Notes: generated by a model not told the origin, from the letters alone. A DNA stretch of 52,140 bases from JADJOY01 sp046331705 [NCBI: bacterium] (GCA_046331705.1 JAXLQJ010000051.1:1-52140); one strand, 5' to 3'. Positions 25,343 through 34,479 are shown, counted from the first letter of the stretch. Made by a program: numbers and translations.

Positions 25343-27307
25343 CTACTCGGCCGACCTCGTCTCGGGCGGTCCTTCACCCGCGGGCTCGGATGCCGGATCG
25401 CGAACGAGCACCCAGCGATCGAACGCGTACCCGCCTTCCCGTGGACGGAACGTGAGCACGTGTGCGCCGCGGGTGAGGTGGAGCGGGCCCGCCACTTGGA
25501 TCCACGTCCAGCGGTCGAAGGGCTCACCGTTGTCGTCGAGTGGAGCGGACCCGAGCGGCGCATCGTCGACGAGCACCCAGGCCGAGTCCGACGCATTCCG
25601 GCCGCGCACCGCGCCCCACGCCGCGGGCACGAAACGCCGGACCCACCACACGTAATCGCCACCCTCGACCTGCACCTCGTAGCTCGCGCCGCGCGACGCA
25701 CCGGGCTCGAGGGGGCTCTCGTCGAGACGGCGGAGGTCCTGCAGATAGAGGCCTCCGGCCGCACCGGCGAACCAGGACCGCTCGGTCCAGACGTCGTCGC
25801 CGAGATCGCTCGCGTGCTCGGCTTCGGCGGCGACCACGCCATCGCGCTCGACGAAGGTCCACGGGGCCTCACCGAGCCGATTCTCGAACCACACCACGGC
25901 GACACTCTGGCGCTCGCGGCCCGCCGTGAAGAACGGCAGCACGTCGAACCAGTCCTGCCACCATTCCTCGCAGTTCGCGACGAGATCGAGATCGCCGTCG
26001 CCGTCCACGTCGGTGAGCTCGGCCTGGTCCCACTTCTCGCCGAATGCGGGGATGAGCATCCGTCGGCCAGAGCCCCACTTGATGGAGTGAAGTGACCAAT
26101 CGCCGGGTCCGGGTGCGGCGCCGCGACGGGCCTCGTTGCGAAGCCAGAAGGCCGAGAGGCTCGTGACCGGCAGCACCCCGTCCTCGTGCACCGTCATCCC
26201 CACCAGGTCGAGCCGCCCGTCGCCATCGACGTCGCCCACGCGAATCGGCCGCTGGAACTGCCTCGCCTCGGGAGGCTTGGGAATGACGACGCGCTCGAAG
26301 CGCGGCGGCGACGCCTGCGTCTTGCGGAACCACCAGATCTCGTTGCGGGAGGCGGTGAGGAAATCGCGGAGCCCGTCGCCATCGAGATCGGCGACAGCGA
26401 GCTGTGGCTTCGCGTCGAGCTCGGGGCCTTGGTACAGCACGTGCTTCGGCCACGCGTCGCGCTGCGCTGGTGTGCCCGGTCCCGGGTTCTCGTACCAGTG
26501 AATCGTCTCCTGGTCCTCCGGTGTGTCGAAGTCCGCGTTGGCGTCCACGAGATCGCGGTCACCGTCTTCGTCGACGTCTTCGAGCACGAAGCCATGGCCG
26601 TCGAGCTGGTCGGCGTCGATGGCGTGCATGGACCAAGCGTCGAGATCGCGCCGCCGCGCCGGATCGGCGGGCGCCTCGAGCCATCGCACACCGCCGCGAG
26701 CACCGGTGTCGAAGAGCACGCGGCCGCCGAAGAGCACGTCCAGGGCGCCGTCGCCGTTCACGTCGAAGGGCACCTGCCACAAGAGATGCCCGACGCCGAC
26801 CGTGGCCGGGACGCGGCCGCCGTCGGTCCAGGCGCCGGGATCGAGGACGCGCTCGCGCGGCGGTCCCCACACGATCCGCACTCCCGGCGCGTAGCCCTCC
26901 CAGAACGGAGTGGCGTGCCCGCCCTGGGTGGCCACGACGTCGAGGTTGCCGTCGCCGTCGAGATCGGCCAGCGAGGCACTCTCCGAATCGAATTGCTGAC
27001 CGTCGGCGAGCACGGGCGGCTGATGGGCGATCACCGTGGGCCAGGGGAGGCGCGGATCCGCGTCCCGCGGCGGATGGAGCTCGATCACGTAGCGCTGGTC
27101 GAACTCGTAGTTGGTGACGTAATCGGTGAGGCCGTCGCCGTTCACGTCGCCGGCACCCAGCGCGTTCGAGCCGCGGAAGCGGTCGTCGATGGTGTGCATC
27201 GGCCAAGCCGTGTCCGCGTCACGGAGCACGTGCCTCGATCCACCCGAGTCGCAGCCGAGCGCGAGCAGCGAGAGCCCTACAAGCGCGGTGCCGGTCACGG
27301 GCCTCAC
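25343..27307 (-). CDS. FG-GAP/VCBS-repeat lipoprotein with a C-terminal carbohydrate-binding-like domain
   Basis: A 654-residue exported lipoprotein (signal VTGTALVGLSLLALGC). Seven repeats carry calcium-binding DxDxDG-type loops: GDVNGDGLTDY, ADLDGDGNLDVV, FDVNGDGALDVL, EDVDEDGDRDLV, ADLDGDGLRDFL, GDVDGDGRLDLV and TDVDGDGDLDLV, so a seven-bladed beta-propeller is likely. The last 170 residues, with EAEHASDLGDDVW, GDYVWWVRRFVP and RWTWIQVAGPLHLTRGAHVLTFRPREGG, resemble a CBM6/CBM35-type sugar-binding beta-sandwich. The GTG at 27307 overlaps the GH5-like stop by four bases (GTGA), so the two are coupled and may act on the same glycan at the cell surface. Confidence 0.78.
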   Translation of the reverse strand: MRPVTGTALVGLSLLALGCDSGGSRHVLRDADTAWPMHTIDDRFRGSNALGAGDVNGDGLTDYVTNYEFDQRYVIELHPPRDADPRLPWPTVIAHQPPVLADGQQFDSESASLADLDGDGNLDVVATQGGHATPFWEGYAPGVRIVWGPPRERVLDPGAWTDGGRVPATVGVGHLLWQVPFDVNGDGALDVLFGGRVLFDTGARGGVRWLEAPADPARRRDLDAWSMHAIDADQLDGHGFVLEDVDEDGDRDLVDANADFDTPEDQETIHWYENPGPGTPAQRDAWPKHVLYQGPELDAKPQLAVADLDGDGLRDFLTASRNEIWWFRKTQASPPRFERVVIPKPPEARQFQRPIRVGDVDGDGRLDLVGMTVHEDGVLPVTSLSAFWLRNEARRGAAPGPGDWSLHSIKWGSGRRMLIPAFGEKWDQAELTDVDGDGDLDLVANCEEWWQDWFDVLPFFTAGRERQSVAVVWFENRLGEAPWTFVERDGVVAAEAEHASDLGDDVWTERSWFAGAAGGLYLQDLRRLDESPLEPGASRGASYEVQVEGGDYVWWVRRFVPAAWGAVRGRNASDSAWVLVDDAPLGSAPLDDNGEPFDRWTWIQVAGPLHLTRGAHVLTFRPREGGYAFDRWVLVRDPASEPAGEGPPETRSAE

Positions 27308-28776
27308 GGCGCGTGAGCGGCGTTCGCGAGGATCGCGCGCAAACGCTCGTTGGGTGCGAGCGCCAGGTCGGCGTAAGCGGCGAGCTTCCGCGACAGCGTC
27401 TCGAACGAGTCGCGATACAGGTCCGGCCGGTCGAGCACGGATTCGAGACGGCCCAGCACGCCCCACGAGGTGGTGGTGCCGAAGAGCTCCTGATCGATCG
27501 GATCGTCGATCCGCTTGAGCGTCCACACCGACCACGACCAACCCGAGCGGTTGAAGAGCTGGGTGGCCAGCTCGGCGCCGCGATACGCGAAGTCCGCGTC
27601 CTGAAACGTCGAGAAGCTGCCGATGTAGTAGGGGACCTGCTGGCGCGCTTGGGCCTGGTTGAAGAGCACGTCGTAGAGCGCGAAGAGGAGCTGATATTCG
27701 AGGGCGTTCTCGACCCCGAACTCGAAGAGGTGGGTCGAGTACACCACCCCGGTCCAGCCGAAGGCCTCGGGCTGCGGCAACGTCCAGACGCCGAAGAAGC
27801 CATCGTGGATGACGAGCAGGTGGTCGTCGCCGCGGGCGCGGATGGCCTTCACCAGGCGATCGTACATCGCGTCCCGCGCCGCCGCGTCGGGAGCGCCGAA
27901 GGGCTCCGCGAGGAGGCTGTACGCGGCCACCACGGAGCGCCGTGCGTAACGGCGCGCGATCTCCTCCCAGAGCGCGATCGTGAGCTCCTGATCGCGTGGA
28001 TCGGTGTAGAGCTCGGGTGGGCCGGCGTAGTCGTTGTGCCCACCGATCGATTCCTGGAGGTCGAGGACGGCATACACGCCGTGGCGGTCGCACCAGCTCA
28101 GGAGCTCGTCGATCCTGCGGAAGGCGGCCTCGTTCCAGACCAGCGAATCCGGCACGCTGCGATCGGACGCGACCACCAGGCTCCGGTAGGTCATCGGCAC
28201 CCGCACCACGTTGAAGCCCTGGCTTGCCACCCAGGCGATGTCGGGCTCGCGGATCCACGATCCCCAGAAGACGTCGAGCAGCTCGTCGCGGCCGTCGATC
28301 CCGAAGCGCTCCTCGAGTAGCGCGCGCATCCGCTGGTCGGAGTCGTCGAAGACCACTGGGTACTGGGCGACTTCCGCGAGAAAGGTATCGGAGCGCTCGG
28401 TGTCGACGCGCGCGGCCAACGCCCCTCGAAAGCGGTCGAGCCAGCCGTCCGCACCCGACGGCCCGACTTCCCGGAGCGCGGCATCGGCCTCCGAAGCGAT
28501 TCCGCTTTCCGGCGCCAGCACGTGGATGCGCCCGTGGAGCGGGTAGTCGACGTTCGAGATCCAGTTCTCGTGGAAGAGCCACGAGCCGAGATTGACCCCG
28601 CGCAGTTTCACCACCTGGCCCGCGGGATCGACGATGTCGCGGCCCGCAGCCGCGAGCCGCGGCAGCGAGTCGCGCGCGTCACCGCCATCCGACGAACATG
28701 CCGCGGCCATCGCGATCGCAACGGCGATCCCCACGCACGCCAGCCGTCGCGAGCCGATCGCTAACATCGTTAACAT
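27304..28776 (-). CDS. GH5-like (exo-1,3-glucanase-type) lipoprotein with altered catalytic residues
   Basis: A 490-residue lipoprotein (hydrophobic leader ending AMAAAC). The opening VKLRGVNLGSWLFHENWIS and NVVRVPMTYRSL are typical of the GH5_9 exo-beta-1,3-glucanase group. The usual active-site residues look changed: DLHxxPGxQN reads DLQESIGGHN (Gln241), the acid/base NEP reads LLAEPFG (E291 kept, Asn replaced by Ala290), and the nucleophile position GEW/GEF reads YYIGSFSTF (Ser387). It may be a binding protein or an enzyme with another nucleophile. ATG 28776 was chosen; the frame extends 37 codons upstream without a signal peptide. First gene of a two-gene unit with the FG-GAP lipoprotein. 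Confidence 0.72.
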   Translation of the reverse strand: MLTMLAIGSRRLACVGIAVAIAMAAACSSDGGDARDSLPRLAAAGRDIVDPAGQVVKLRGVNLGSWLFHENWISNVDYPLHGRIHVLAPESGIASEADAALREVGPSGADGWLDRFRGALAARVDTERSDTFLAEVAQYPVVFDDSDQRMRALLEERFGIDGRDELLDVFWGSWIREPDIAWVASQGFNVVRVPMTYRSLVVASDRSVPDSLVWNEAAFRRIDELLSWCDRHGVYAVLDLQESIGGHNDYAGPPELYTDPRDQELTIALWEEIARRYARRSVVAAYSLLAEPFGAPDAAARDAMYDRLVKAIRARGDDHLLVIHDGFFGVWTLPQPEAFGWTGVVYSTHLFEFGVENALEYQLLFALYDVLFNQAQARQQVPYYIGSFSTFQDADFAYRGAELATQLFNRSGWSWSVWTLKRIDDPIDQELFGTTTSWGVLGRLESVLDRPDLYRDSFETLSRKLAAYADLALAPNERLRAILANAAHAP

Positions 28777-29239
28777 GCTGTTTCGGCGAGCTCGCCCCGT
28801 CAACTGCGGCGGACGCGCGGCGCGCAGCGTGACCTGGTCCACGTGCGTCGCCACCCGTACGCGATTCCACTCGAGGTCGAGGGACATCGCTTCGTCGACG
28901 GGGAAGCCCGCTCGATCGCGATCGACGTGCGGCGGACCACGTCCGTTTCACACTCCCCGCGGGATCATGCTCTGCTGGAAGCGTCGCGATCTCTCGCGAC
29001 ACCCCGTCGCGACATCGGCCACCGACGGTGGGGTGGCCCTCCCACCCTTCGACGTCGGTCGGTGGCATCCTCGGTTACTCACGCCGCGCCAGCGGCGCGG
29101 CCACGACTCGTCACCGGCTCAGCACGGTCACGCAGCTCACGTTGGGGAAGCCATGGACGTGGGTGTAGCCGAGCTTCGGCGAGCCCGGGACCTGACGGGC
29201 GCCGGCTTCGTCAAAGACCTGGACGCAGCCGTTGCCCAC
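28777..29239. other. Gene-free gap holding a thiolase 3'-end remnant
   Basis: No complete gene. The right end contains the thiolase remnant listed separately (29111-29231). A hairpin GGCCACC (29017-29023) with GGTGGCC (29032-29038) lies 73 bases past the remnant's stop in its reading direction and could be an old terminator. The left part is presumably the promoter of the GH5-like gene; no clear -35/-10 was found. Confidence 0.5.
29111..29231 (-). pseudogene. Remnant of a thiolase C-terminus
   Basis: Read on the minus strand, this stretch encodes CVQVFDEAGARQVPGSPKLG, then YTHVHGFPNVSCVTVLSR and a stop at 29111-29113. It aligns without gaps to the last 38 residues and stop codon of the thiolase at 32897-34045: 32 of 38 residues are identical by eye. 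The DNA is also clearly alike (about five in six bases). There is no homology further into the thiolase; it stops a few bases from the end of the subtilisin gene. It is therefore a severed gene end, not a gene. It is not identical to the resident copy, so it is either an old duplicate or the end of a different thiolase. Confidence 0.85.
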
Positions 29240-31414
29240 TCACGGCGTGACGGATGACCACTTCGACATGTCTCCCGTCTCGAAGTCGTCGCCGAACACA
29301 CCGCATTCGTCGCCGCTCACTGGAACGCAACCGCTGGCGACGATGGGGTCGTAATACACCGACTGCGCGTGGGTGAGCTGGGAAGCGTCGTCGTGCGGCG
29401 CGAGCATCGATCTCAGGTTCCCGCCTTCGGAGATGCCAACGGTGGGCGTGAGACCGGTGTTGCCGGCGCCATAGTTGAAGCGGATCGACCCGTTGGCGTT
29501 GAGGACCGCTTCGAAATTGACCGGGATGGCGCCGCTGTAGGTCTGCGCGTCCCAGCGGAACACGACGGCGTTCGGCGACGCGGTCACGTAGATGTCTCGG
29601 CCCGGCGGATCGGTCCTCAGATCGTCCCAGAGTGCGGCTACGATCGGCCGCTTCCCCAGGTTCGCGTCGCTGTTCTTGTACTCGAGGTTCGGGCCGCCGA
29701 AATCGAGGATGCCGTTCGAGCAGACGTAGACACTCGCGTAGAAGTTGCCGAAGTACTCGAACAGGAACGGTAAGGCATAACTCCAGCAGCCGTCGTCGTC
29801 TCGCCAGTTCTGCGCGACGCCGCCGCCCACGAGATCCTGTGTGACGAGCGACCGGGTGTAGTACGGCACCAACATCGTGAAGGTCGACGCGTCAGCGATA
29901 CCCGTGGGGGTGGTCACCACGACGGCATTCGGGCCGCCCGGCAGATCGTCCGGTACGGTGACGACGACGGCGTCGTTGCTCCAACTCGTGATCGCCGCGG
30001 TCCGCCCACCCACGGCGACCGATCCCGTTGCTTGTGCGGCGCCGAACCTCGCGCCCATCAGCGTGAGCGTGTCACCTGCGTAGGCGGCCGCCGGCGACAC
30101 GTAGAAGACGTGCGGTGCCGCGATGGTCGCGGTCAGCGCCTGGTAGGCGTTGATGCGGCCCCCGCTGAGGACCTTCCCGACCAGGCCCGGCTTCGACTCG
30201 GTCGTGAGAAGGATGCGGTCCTTCACGTCGTCGGAGGTGAGCGTCGGGAATTGCGACCAGACGAGCGCCGCAACGCCCGCGACGTGCGGTGTGGCCATCG
30301 AGGTGCCGGAGAGTATCCCGTAACTCCCCATGGCCACGGGAATGGTGCTCGAGATGTCCACGCCCGGCGCCGCGACGTCGACGCTCGTCACGCCGTAGCT
30401 CGAGAACGTCGCGCGCTGGTCCTTGCGGTCGGTCGCGGCGACGGCGATCACGTTCGAGCTCGCGTAGCCTGACGGGTAAAACGGCGTGACGTCGTTATCG
30501 GCGTTGTTGTTGCCGGCGGCTGCCACGAAGAGGATCCCCGCGCTGCCGGCAGCCTGGATCGCGTCACGGAGGCCTTGATCGAATCCGCCGCCCCCCCAGC
30601 TGTTGCTGGTGAGCTTGACTCCCATGGCCGTCGTGTACTGAACGCATTCGGTGGCGTCCGCAGCGTTGCCGGTTCCGGATGCGTTCAGGCACTTGCATGC
30701 CAAGAGCTTTGCCTTCCAGTCGACGCCAGTCACACCGATTCCGTTGTTCCCGACCGCGCCGATGGTGCCCGACACGTGAGTGCCGTGCTTGTTGTCGTCC
30801 ATCGGGTCACCGGTGCCGGTGATGGCGTTGATTCCGTGCACGTCGTCGACGTAGCCGTTTCCGTCATCGTCGACTCCGTTGCCCGGGATCTCGTTCGGGT
30901 TGGTCCAGACGTTCGCTGCGAGGTCCGGATGGTTGTAGTCGATACCCGTATCGATCACGCCGATCAGCACCGAACCTGCGTCGGTGGTGAGGTCCCAGGC
31001 TTCGGGCGCATCGATGTCCGCGTCCGGCGTGCCACCGTTCTGTCCCGTGTTGTGCAGCCCGTATAGATCGCCGAAGCCGGGATCGTTCGGCATGGCGAGC
31101 GCGTGCACGACGTAGTTTGGATTCGCGTACTCCACGAGAGGATTGCTCCCGAGGGAAGCGAGCACCTCGGTCACGTCGCGGGACACCTGCAGGCGCCACA
31201 CGTCGTTGATCCAATAGTGCTTGATCGCCCTGGCGCCCTCGGCGGCGAGCACAGCATCCACCTGCGGCGCGCGAACGCCGCTCTTGAAACGCACCAGCAC
31301 CTCACCAGCGACTTGCTCCGGCGGCGGTTCCTTCGCTGCAGCGATTCCGCAAGTCGCGATGGCGAGAGATGTGGAGACGACGATCCTGCAGGCCCGTCGG
31401 GACCAGAGCAACAT
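29240..31414 (-). CDS. Secreted S8 family serine peptidase (subtilisin-like)
   Basis: A 724-residue secreted protease. The signal peptide is RIVVSTSLAIATCGIAAA; ATG 31414 is preferred to 31447 for that reason. A propeptide-like inhibitor region follows (EVLVRFKSGVRAPQVDAVLA to ALAM). The catalytic triad is D155 (IGVIDTGIDYNHPDL), H210 (KHGTHVSGT) and S372 (SGTSMATPHVAG), with oxyanion Asn in AAAGNNN. An IPT/TIG domain (HVFYVSPAAAYAGDTLTLMG) comes next, then a beta-rich domain like those in nidogen-type modules (FEYFGNFYASVYVCSNGILDFG). The extreme end DDFETGDMSKWSSVTP resembles a short C-terminal motif seen on other secreted proteins. G+C is visibly lower than in the housekeeping genes. It is divergent from the propeller lipoprotein. 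Confidence 0.9.
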   Translation of the reverse strand: MLLWSRRACRIVVSTSLAIATCGIAAAKEPPPEQVAGEVLVRFKSGVRAPQVDAVLAAEGARAIKHYWINDVWRLQVSRDVTEVLASLGSNPLVEYANPNYVVHALAMPNDPGFGDLYGLHNTGQNGGTPDADIDAPEAWDLTTDAGSVLIGVIDTGIDYNHPDLAANVWTNPNEIPGNGVDDDGNGYVDDVHGINAITGTGDPMDDNKHGTHVSGTIGAVGNNGIGVTGVDWKAKLLACKCLNASGTGNAADATECVQYTTAMGVKLTSNSWGGGGFDQGLRDAIQAAGSAGILFVAAAGNNNADNDVTPFYPSGYASSNVIAVAATDRKDQRATFSSYGVTSVDVAAPGVDISSTIPVAMGSYGILSGTSMATPHVAGVAALVWSQFPTLTSDDVKDRILLTTESKPGLVGKVLSGGRINAYQALTATIAAPHVFYVSPAAAYAGDTLTLMGARFGAAQATGSVAVGGRTAAITSWSNDAVVVTVPDDLPGGPNAVVVTTPTGIADASTFTMLVPYYTRSLVTQDLVGGGVAQNWRDDDGCWSYALPFLFEYFGNFYASVYVCSNGILDFGGPNLEYKNSDANLGKRPIVAALWDDLRTDPPGRDIYVTASPNAVVFRWDAQTYSGAIPVNFEAVLNANGSIRFNYGAGNTGLTPTVGISEGGNLRSMLAPHDDASQLTHAQSVYYDPIVASGCVPVSGDECGVFGDDFETGDMSKWSSVTP

Positions 31415-31687
31415 GTCCAACCTCGCTTCGGTGCAGCTCGTGATCACCGCGGAGAAGCGACGGGGGGGCCCGCAGTCGATGGTAGGCCCGGCTCGAACGC
31501 ACCGTCAACGCGCTGTCGGCGCAACGCCGCGCTTGCTGCTCCGATATCGCTCGGCGCAAGATGCCCGTGACGGCACGAAGCGTTCGCGCCCGCACTCCCC
31601 CCCGGCGACACCGAGTTGGTTTGCAGTTGAACACGGCCCGCGTGAGCGAGGCCGCGCAAGCCAGATCATCGGGGAGGTGAATCGGTC

Positions 31688-32797
31688 ATGAGACATCGAC
31701 GCTACGCGACTCGCGCGTCCAGCTGGATCGGAGCGTTCGTGCTCGTGGTCGCAGCCGCTTGCGATCCGATCTACACGTTTCACGAGGTGCTCGCCCCGGG
31801 AGGTATCTCCAGCCTGCATCAGCTCCCGGATGGCGCTTACCTACTCGGCGGGACCTACCAGAATACGAAGACTTCATTCTTCGACGCTGCGCTGATTCGG
31901 ATGAACGCGGCGGGCGAGATCGAGTGGATGCGCTTCTATCCGTATACGAATCTCCGGGGGGACGTGAACTCGATTCAGCCGACGGCGGACGGTGGGTACA
32001 TCCTCGCAGGAGAGCTCAACGGACCCCTGCCGCCCAGCACGCTTCTCGTCAAAACGGACGCCAACGGCTGGCCCCTATGGGAGCGCACCTACGACGACTA
32101 CCCGTATGCGATCGCAGTGACCGAGACCGAGGGTGGCTACGTATTCGCGGCTCGAACGCCCGGCGGCTCCGACTACCACCCCATCCTGGTGAAGACCGAT
32201 CGTTCCGGAGAAGTGCTGTGGGCGACGGTCTTCGCGCGCACGAACGAGCCATCGCGGGACATGGTGCCCGCTTCGGATGGTGGATTCGTGGTGGTGTCCT
32301 CGAATTCTCCCGGGGGCGTGATCACCAAGACCGACCAAGCGGGTCAGGTTGTGTGGACGAAGTCGGCATCCTTCCCACACTCGATCCGGCGGACGTCAGA
32401 CGACGGCTACATCGTGGCCGGGGGGAAGGACGACGTGTCGCTCAAGAAGATCGACGCCGCCGGTAATACGGTCTGGTCCAAGAGCTACGGCGGATCAGCT
32501 TCCGATACCGCTTGGGCCGTCGCCGTCGCGCTCGACGGCGGCTACGTGCTGGCTGGAGAGACCAAGTCGGCGGGCGTTGGCGTCAGCGACGCGTACCTCG
32601 TGAAGACCGATGCAAGCGGAAACCTCATCTGGGAAAAGACGTTCGGAGGCTCAGGATCTGAGACCGCTTACGCCGTCCTCGCGACCGCCGACGGCGGTTT
32701 CATGCTCGGCGGGAACACCGGCTCGATCCCAGGCATCTACGTTTACGGCCACGTCGTCAAGACCGATGCGGACGGCAATGCACCGCAGTTTCCGTGA
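31688..32797 (+). CDS. Seven-bladed beta-propeller lipoprotein
   Basis: A 369-residue lipoprotein (VVAAAC, Cys25). The ribosome site GGGGAGGTGA is seven bases before ATG 31688. The mature part is a repeat protein: DGAYLLGG, DGGYILAG, EGGYVFAA, DGGFVVVS, DDGYIVAG, DGGYVLAG and DGGFMLGG mark seven blades. Most are followed by LVKTDxxGxxxWxKTFGG. Such proteins occur as surface lipoproteins in many bacteria, but no activity is assigned. It is divergent from the subtilisin gene, whose spacer of about 270 bp they share. Both lie inside the interval bounded by the thiolase end repeat, so they may have moved together. Confidence 0.75.
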   Translation: MRHRRYATRASSWIGAFVLVVAAACDPIYTFHEVLAPGGISSLHQLPDGAYLLGGTYQNTKTSFFDAALIRMNAAGEIEWMRFYPYTNLRGDVNSIQPTADGGYILAGELNGPLPPSTLLVKTDANGWPLWERTYDDYPYAIAVTETEGGYVFAARTPGGSDYHPILVKTDRSGEVLWATVFARTNEPSRDMVPASDGGFVVVSSNSPGGVITKTDQAGQVVWTKSASFPHSIRRTSDDGYIVAGGKDDVSLKKIDAAGNTVWSKSYGGSASDTAWAVAVALDGGYVLAGETKSAGVGVSDAYLVKTDASGNLIWEKTFGGSGSETAYAVLATADGGFMLGGNTGSIPGIYVYGHVVKTDADGNAPQFP

Positions 32798-32896
32798 CGG
32801 TGACTCCCCCGCGGCCGGGAAGGCGGCGATCGCGGGCACGGGGATCTGCGACCGCGCCGACGCGCCACATGCACGCCCTCCAGACTCCTCCGCACT

Positions 32897-34045
32897 TCAC
32901 CTGCTGAGCACGGTCACGCAGCTCACGCCGGGGAAGCCGTAGACCTGCGTGTAGCCCAGCTTTGGCGAGCCGGGGACCTGGCGGGCGCCGGCTTCTCCGC
33001 GGAGCTGGACGCACACCTCGTAGATCTGGCGCAGGCCCGAGGCACCGATGGGCTCGCCGTTGGCCATGAGGCCGCCGTCGGTGTTGACCGGCAGCTTGCC
33101 GCCGATCGCGGTCGCGCCGTCGCGCACCAGCTTCTCTTGCTCGCCATCCTTGCAGAAGCCGTTTTCGGCGAGGTGCATGACCTCGTGGCCGACCTCGGTG
33201 TCCTGGACCTGCAGGACCTGCACGTCCTCGGGACCGATGCCGGCCATCTCGAACGCGGCGCGCGACGCTTGCACGGTGGGTGAGGGGACGTCCTTCACCG
33301 GCTTCGACGGGCTCAGCGTCTCGAAAGCGCCGTAAAGCCGAGTGCGAAACACGTCGGCGCGGATCTGGACCGCCTTCGAGGTGTAGCGCGCCGCCACGTC
33401 GCCGCGGCAGAGCACCAGTGCCGCAGCACCCTCGCTCGGCGAGCAGAAGTGGTACTTCCGGAGCGGATCGCACACCAGCGGGGAGTTCGCGATCTCGTCG
33501 TACGTGAGCTCGCTCTGCCGCCATGCGTTGGGGTTGAGTGAGCCGTTCTTGAAGGCCTTCACCGCAGTGCGGTGAAGCGTGTCCGCAGTGATCCCGTGGT
33601 CGTGCATGTAGCGCTGGGTCTTCATGGCGAAGAACTGCGGATTGAGTGCCAACCCGGTGGTGCCGTACCACTGGCCAAGGCCCAGCCCTTCCAGCGTGGC
33701 GCCCACCGAGAACGCACCGCGCGGGTGCTTGTCGAGCCCCACCACCAGCGCCACGTCGCCCTGGCCGGCGAGGATGGCGTTGGCCGCGTTGAGCATCAGG
33801 TTGCCGCCGGTGGCGCAACCGTTGAAGAGCGTGGTGAACGGGATGCCCGTGAGCCCGAGGTACTTGATCATCGCGTCGGGCTGGAGCGTTTCCAGGCTGC
33901 CGGCGAAGGCGAGGTGGACGTCCTTCCAGCCCACGCCTGCGTCGGCGAGCGCCGTGCGCGCGGCGGCCACACCCATCTCCATCGCCGAAACGCCGTCGTG
34001 ACGGCCGAACGGGTAAAGCCCGATGCCGATGATGGAGACGTTCAT
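32897..34045 (-). CDS. Thiolase family protein (SCP2/non-specific lipid-transfer type)
   Basis: A 382-residue thiolase-fold enzyme. The nucleophile region is LFNGCATGGNLML with Cys77. The usual GHP motif is GEP here (NTDGGLMANGEPIGASGLR), a variant I know from thiolases paired with DUF35 proteins; the C-terminal active-site Cys is in GVSCVTVLSR. It probably cleaves or forms C-C bonds of unusual acyl-CoA or side-chain substrates together with its OB-fold partner. Its ATG overlaps the DUF35 stop by four bases (ATGA). Its 3' end has a diverged second copy at 29111-29231. Confidence 0.9.
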   Translation of the reverse strand: MNVSIIGIGLYPFGRHDGVSAMEMGVAAARTALADAGVGWKDVHLAFAGSLETLQPDAMIKYLGLTGIPFTTLFNGCATGGNLMLNAANAILAGQGDVALVVGLDKHPRGAFSVGATLEGLGLGQWYGTTGLALNPQFFAMKTQRYMHDHGITADTLHRTAVKAFKNGSLNPNAWRQSELTYDEIANSPLVCDPLRKYHFCSPSEGAAALVLCRGDVAARYTSKAVQIRADVFRTRLYGAFETLSPSKPVKDVPSPTVQASRAAFEMAGIGPEDVQVLQVQDTEVGHEVMHLAENGFCKDGEQEKLVRDGATAIGGKLPVNTDGGLMANGEPIGASGLRQIYEVCVQLRGEAGARQVPGSPKLGYTQVYGFPGVSCVTVLSR

Positions 34046-34479
34046 CGCGATCCCTCCGCAGCCGGCTGGAAGGCGAAGGTCACGGTCTCGCGGCCGTCGG
34101 CCGCCACAGCGACCGTTTCGAGCACCAGATCCATCGTCATACCGATCTTCAGACGCGCCGGATCACTCACCGTGAGCCGCGACTCCACCCGCACCCCCTC
34201 GGGCAGCTCCACGTAGCCCACGCCGTACGGCTTGAAGCCGCCTGGTGGCGCCACGTACGGGATCGGCGGCGGGAAGCGCTGGATCGTCCACGTCCAGAGC
34301 GTGCCGCGCGTCGAAAGCTCGATCTCCTCGACCTTGGCGCCCGTGCACGCGGGGCAGCTTCCCTGCTTGGGGAACGCCACCTCGCCGCATGCGGCGCAGC
34401 GGCTCGCGAGCAAGCGCGGGCCCGCGGAATCGAGACGGAAAAGCCCCTCGGCGACGGGAACGGGAGTGGTCGGGGTCAT
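34042..34479 (-). CDS. DUF35 OB-fold/zinc-ribbon protein (thiolase partner)
   Basis: A 145-residue protein with a rubredoxin-like zinc ribbon, CAACGEVAFPKQGSCPAC, followed by an OB-fold (RGTLWTWTIQRFPPP, VGYVELPEGVRVESRL). In characterised cases such proteins bind a thiolase and form a channel or scaffold for acyl-CoA. ATG 34479 follows GGAGG by about seven bases; the frame extends seven codons more. The stop overlaps the thiolase start, so the two proteins are made together. Confidence 0.88.
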   Translation of the reverse strand: MTPTTPVPVAEGLFRLDSAGPRLLASRCAACGEVAFPKQGSCPACTGAKVEEIELSTRGTLWTWTIQRFPPPIPYVAPPGGFKPYGVGYVELPEGVRVESRLTVSDPARLKIGMTMDLVLETVAVAADGRETVTFAFQPAAEGSR

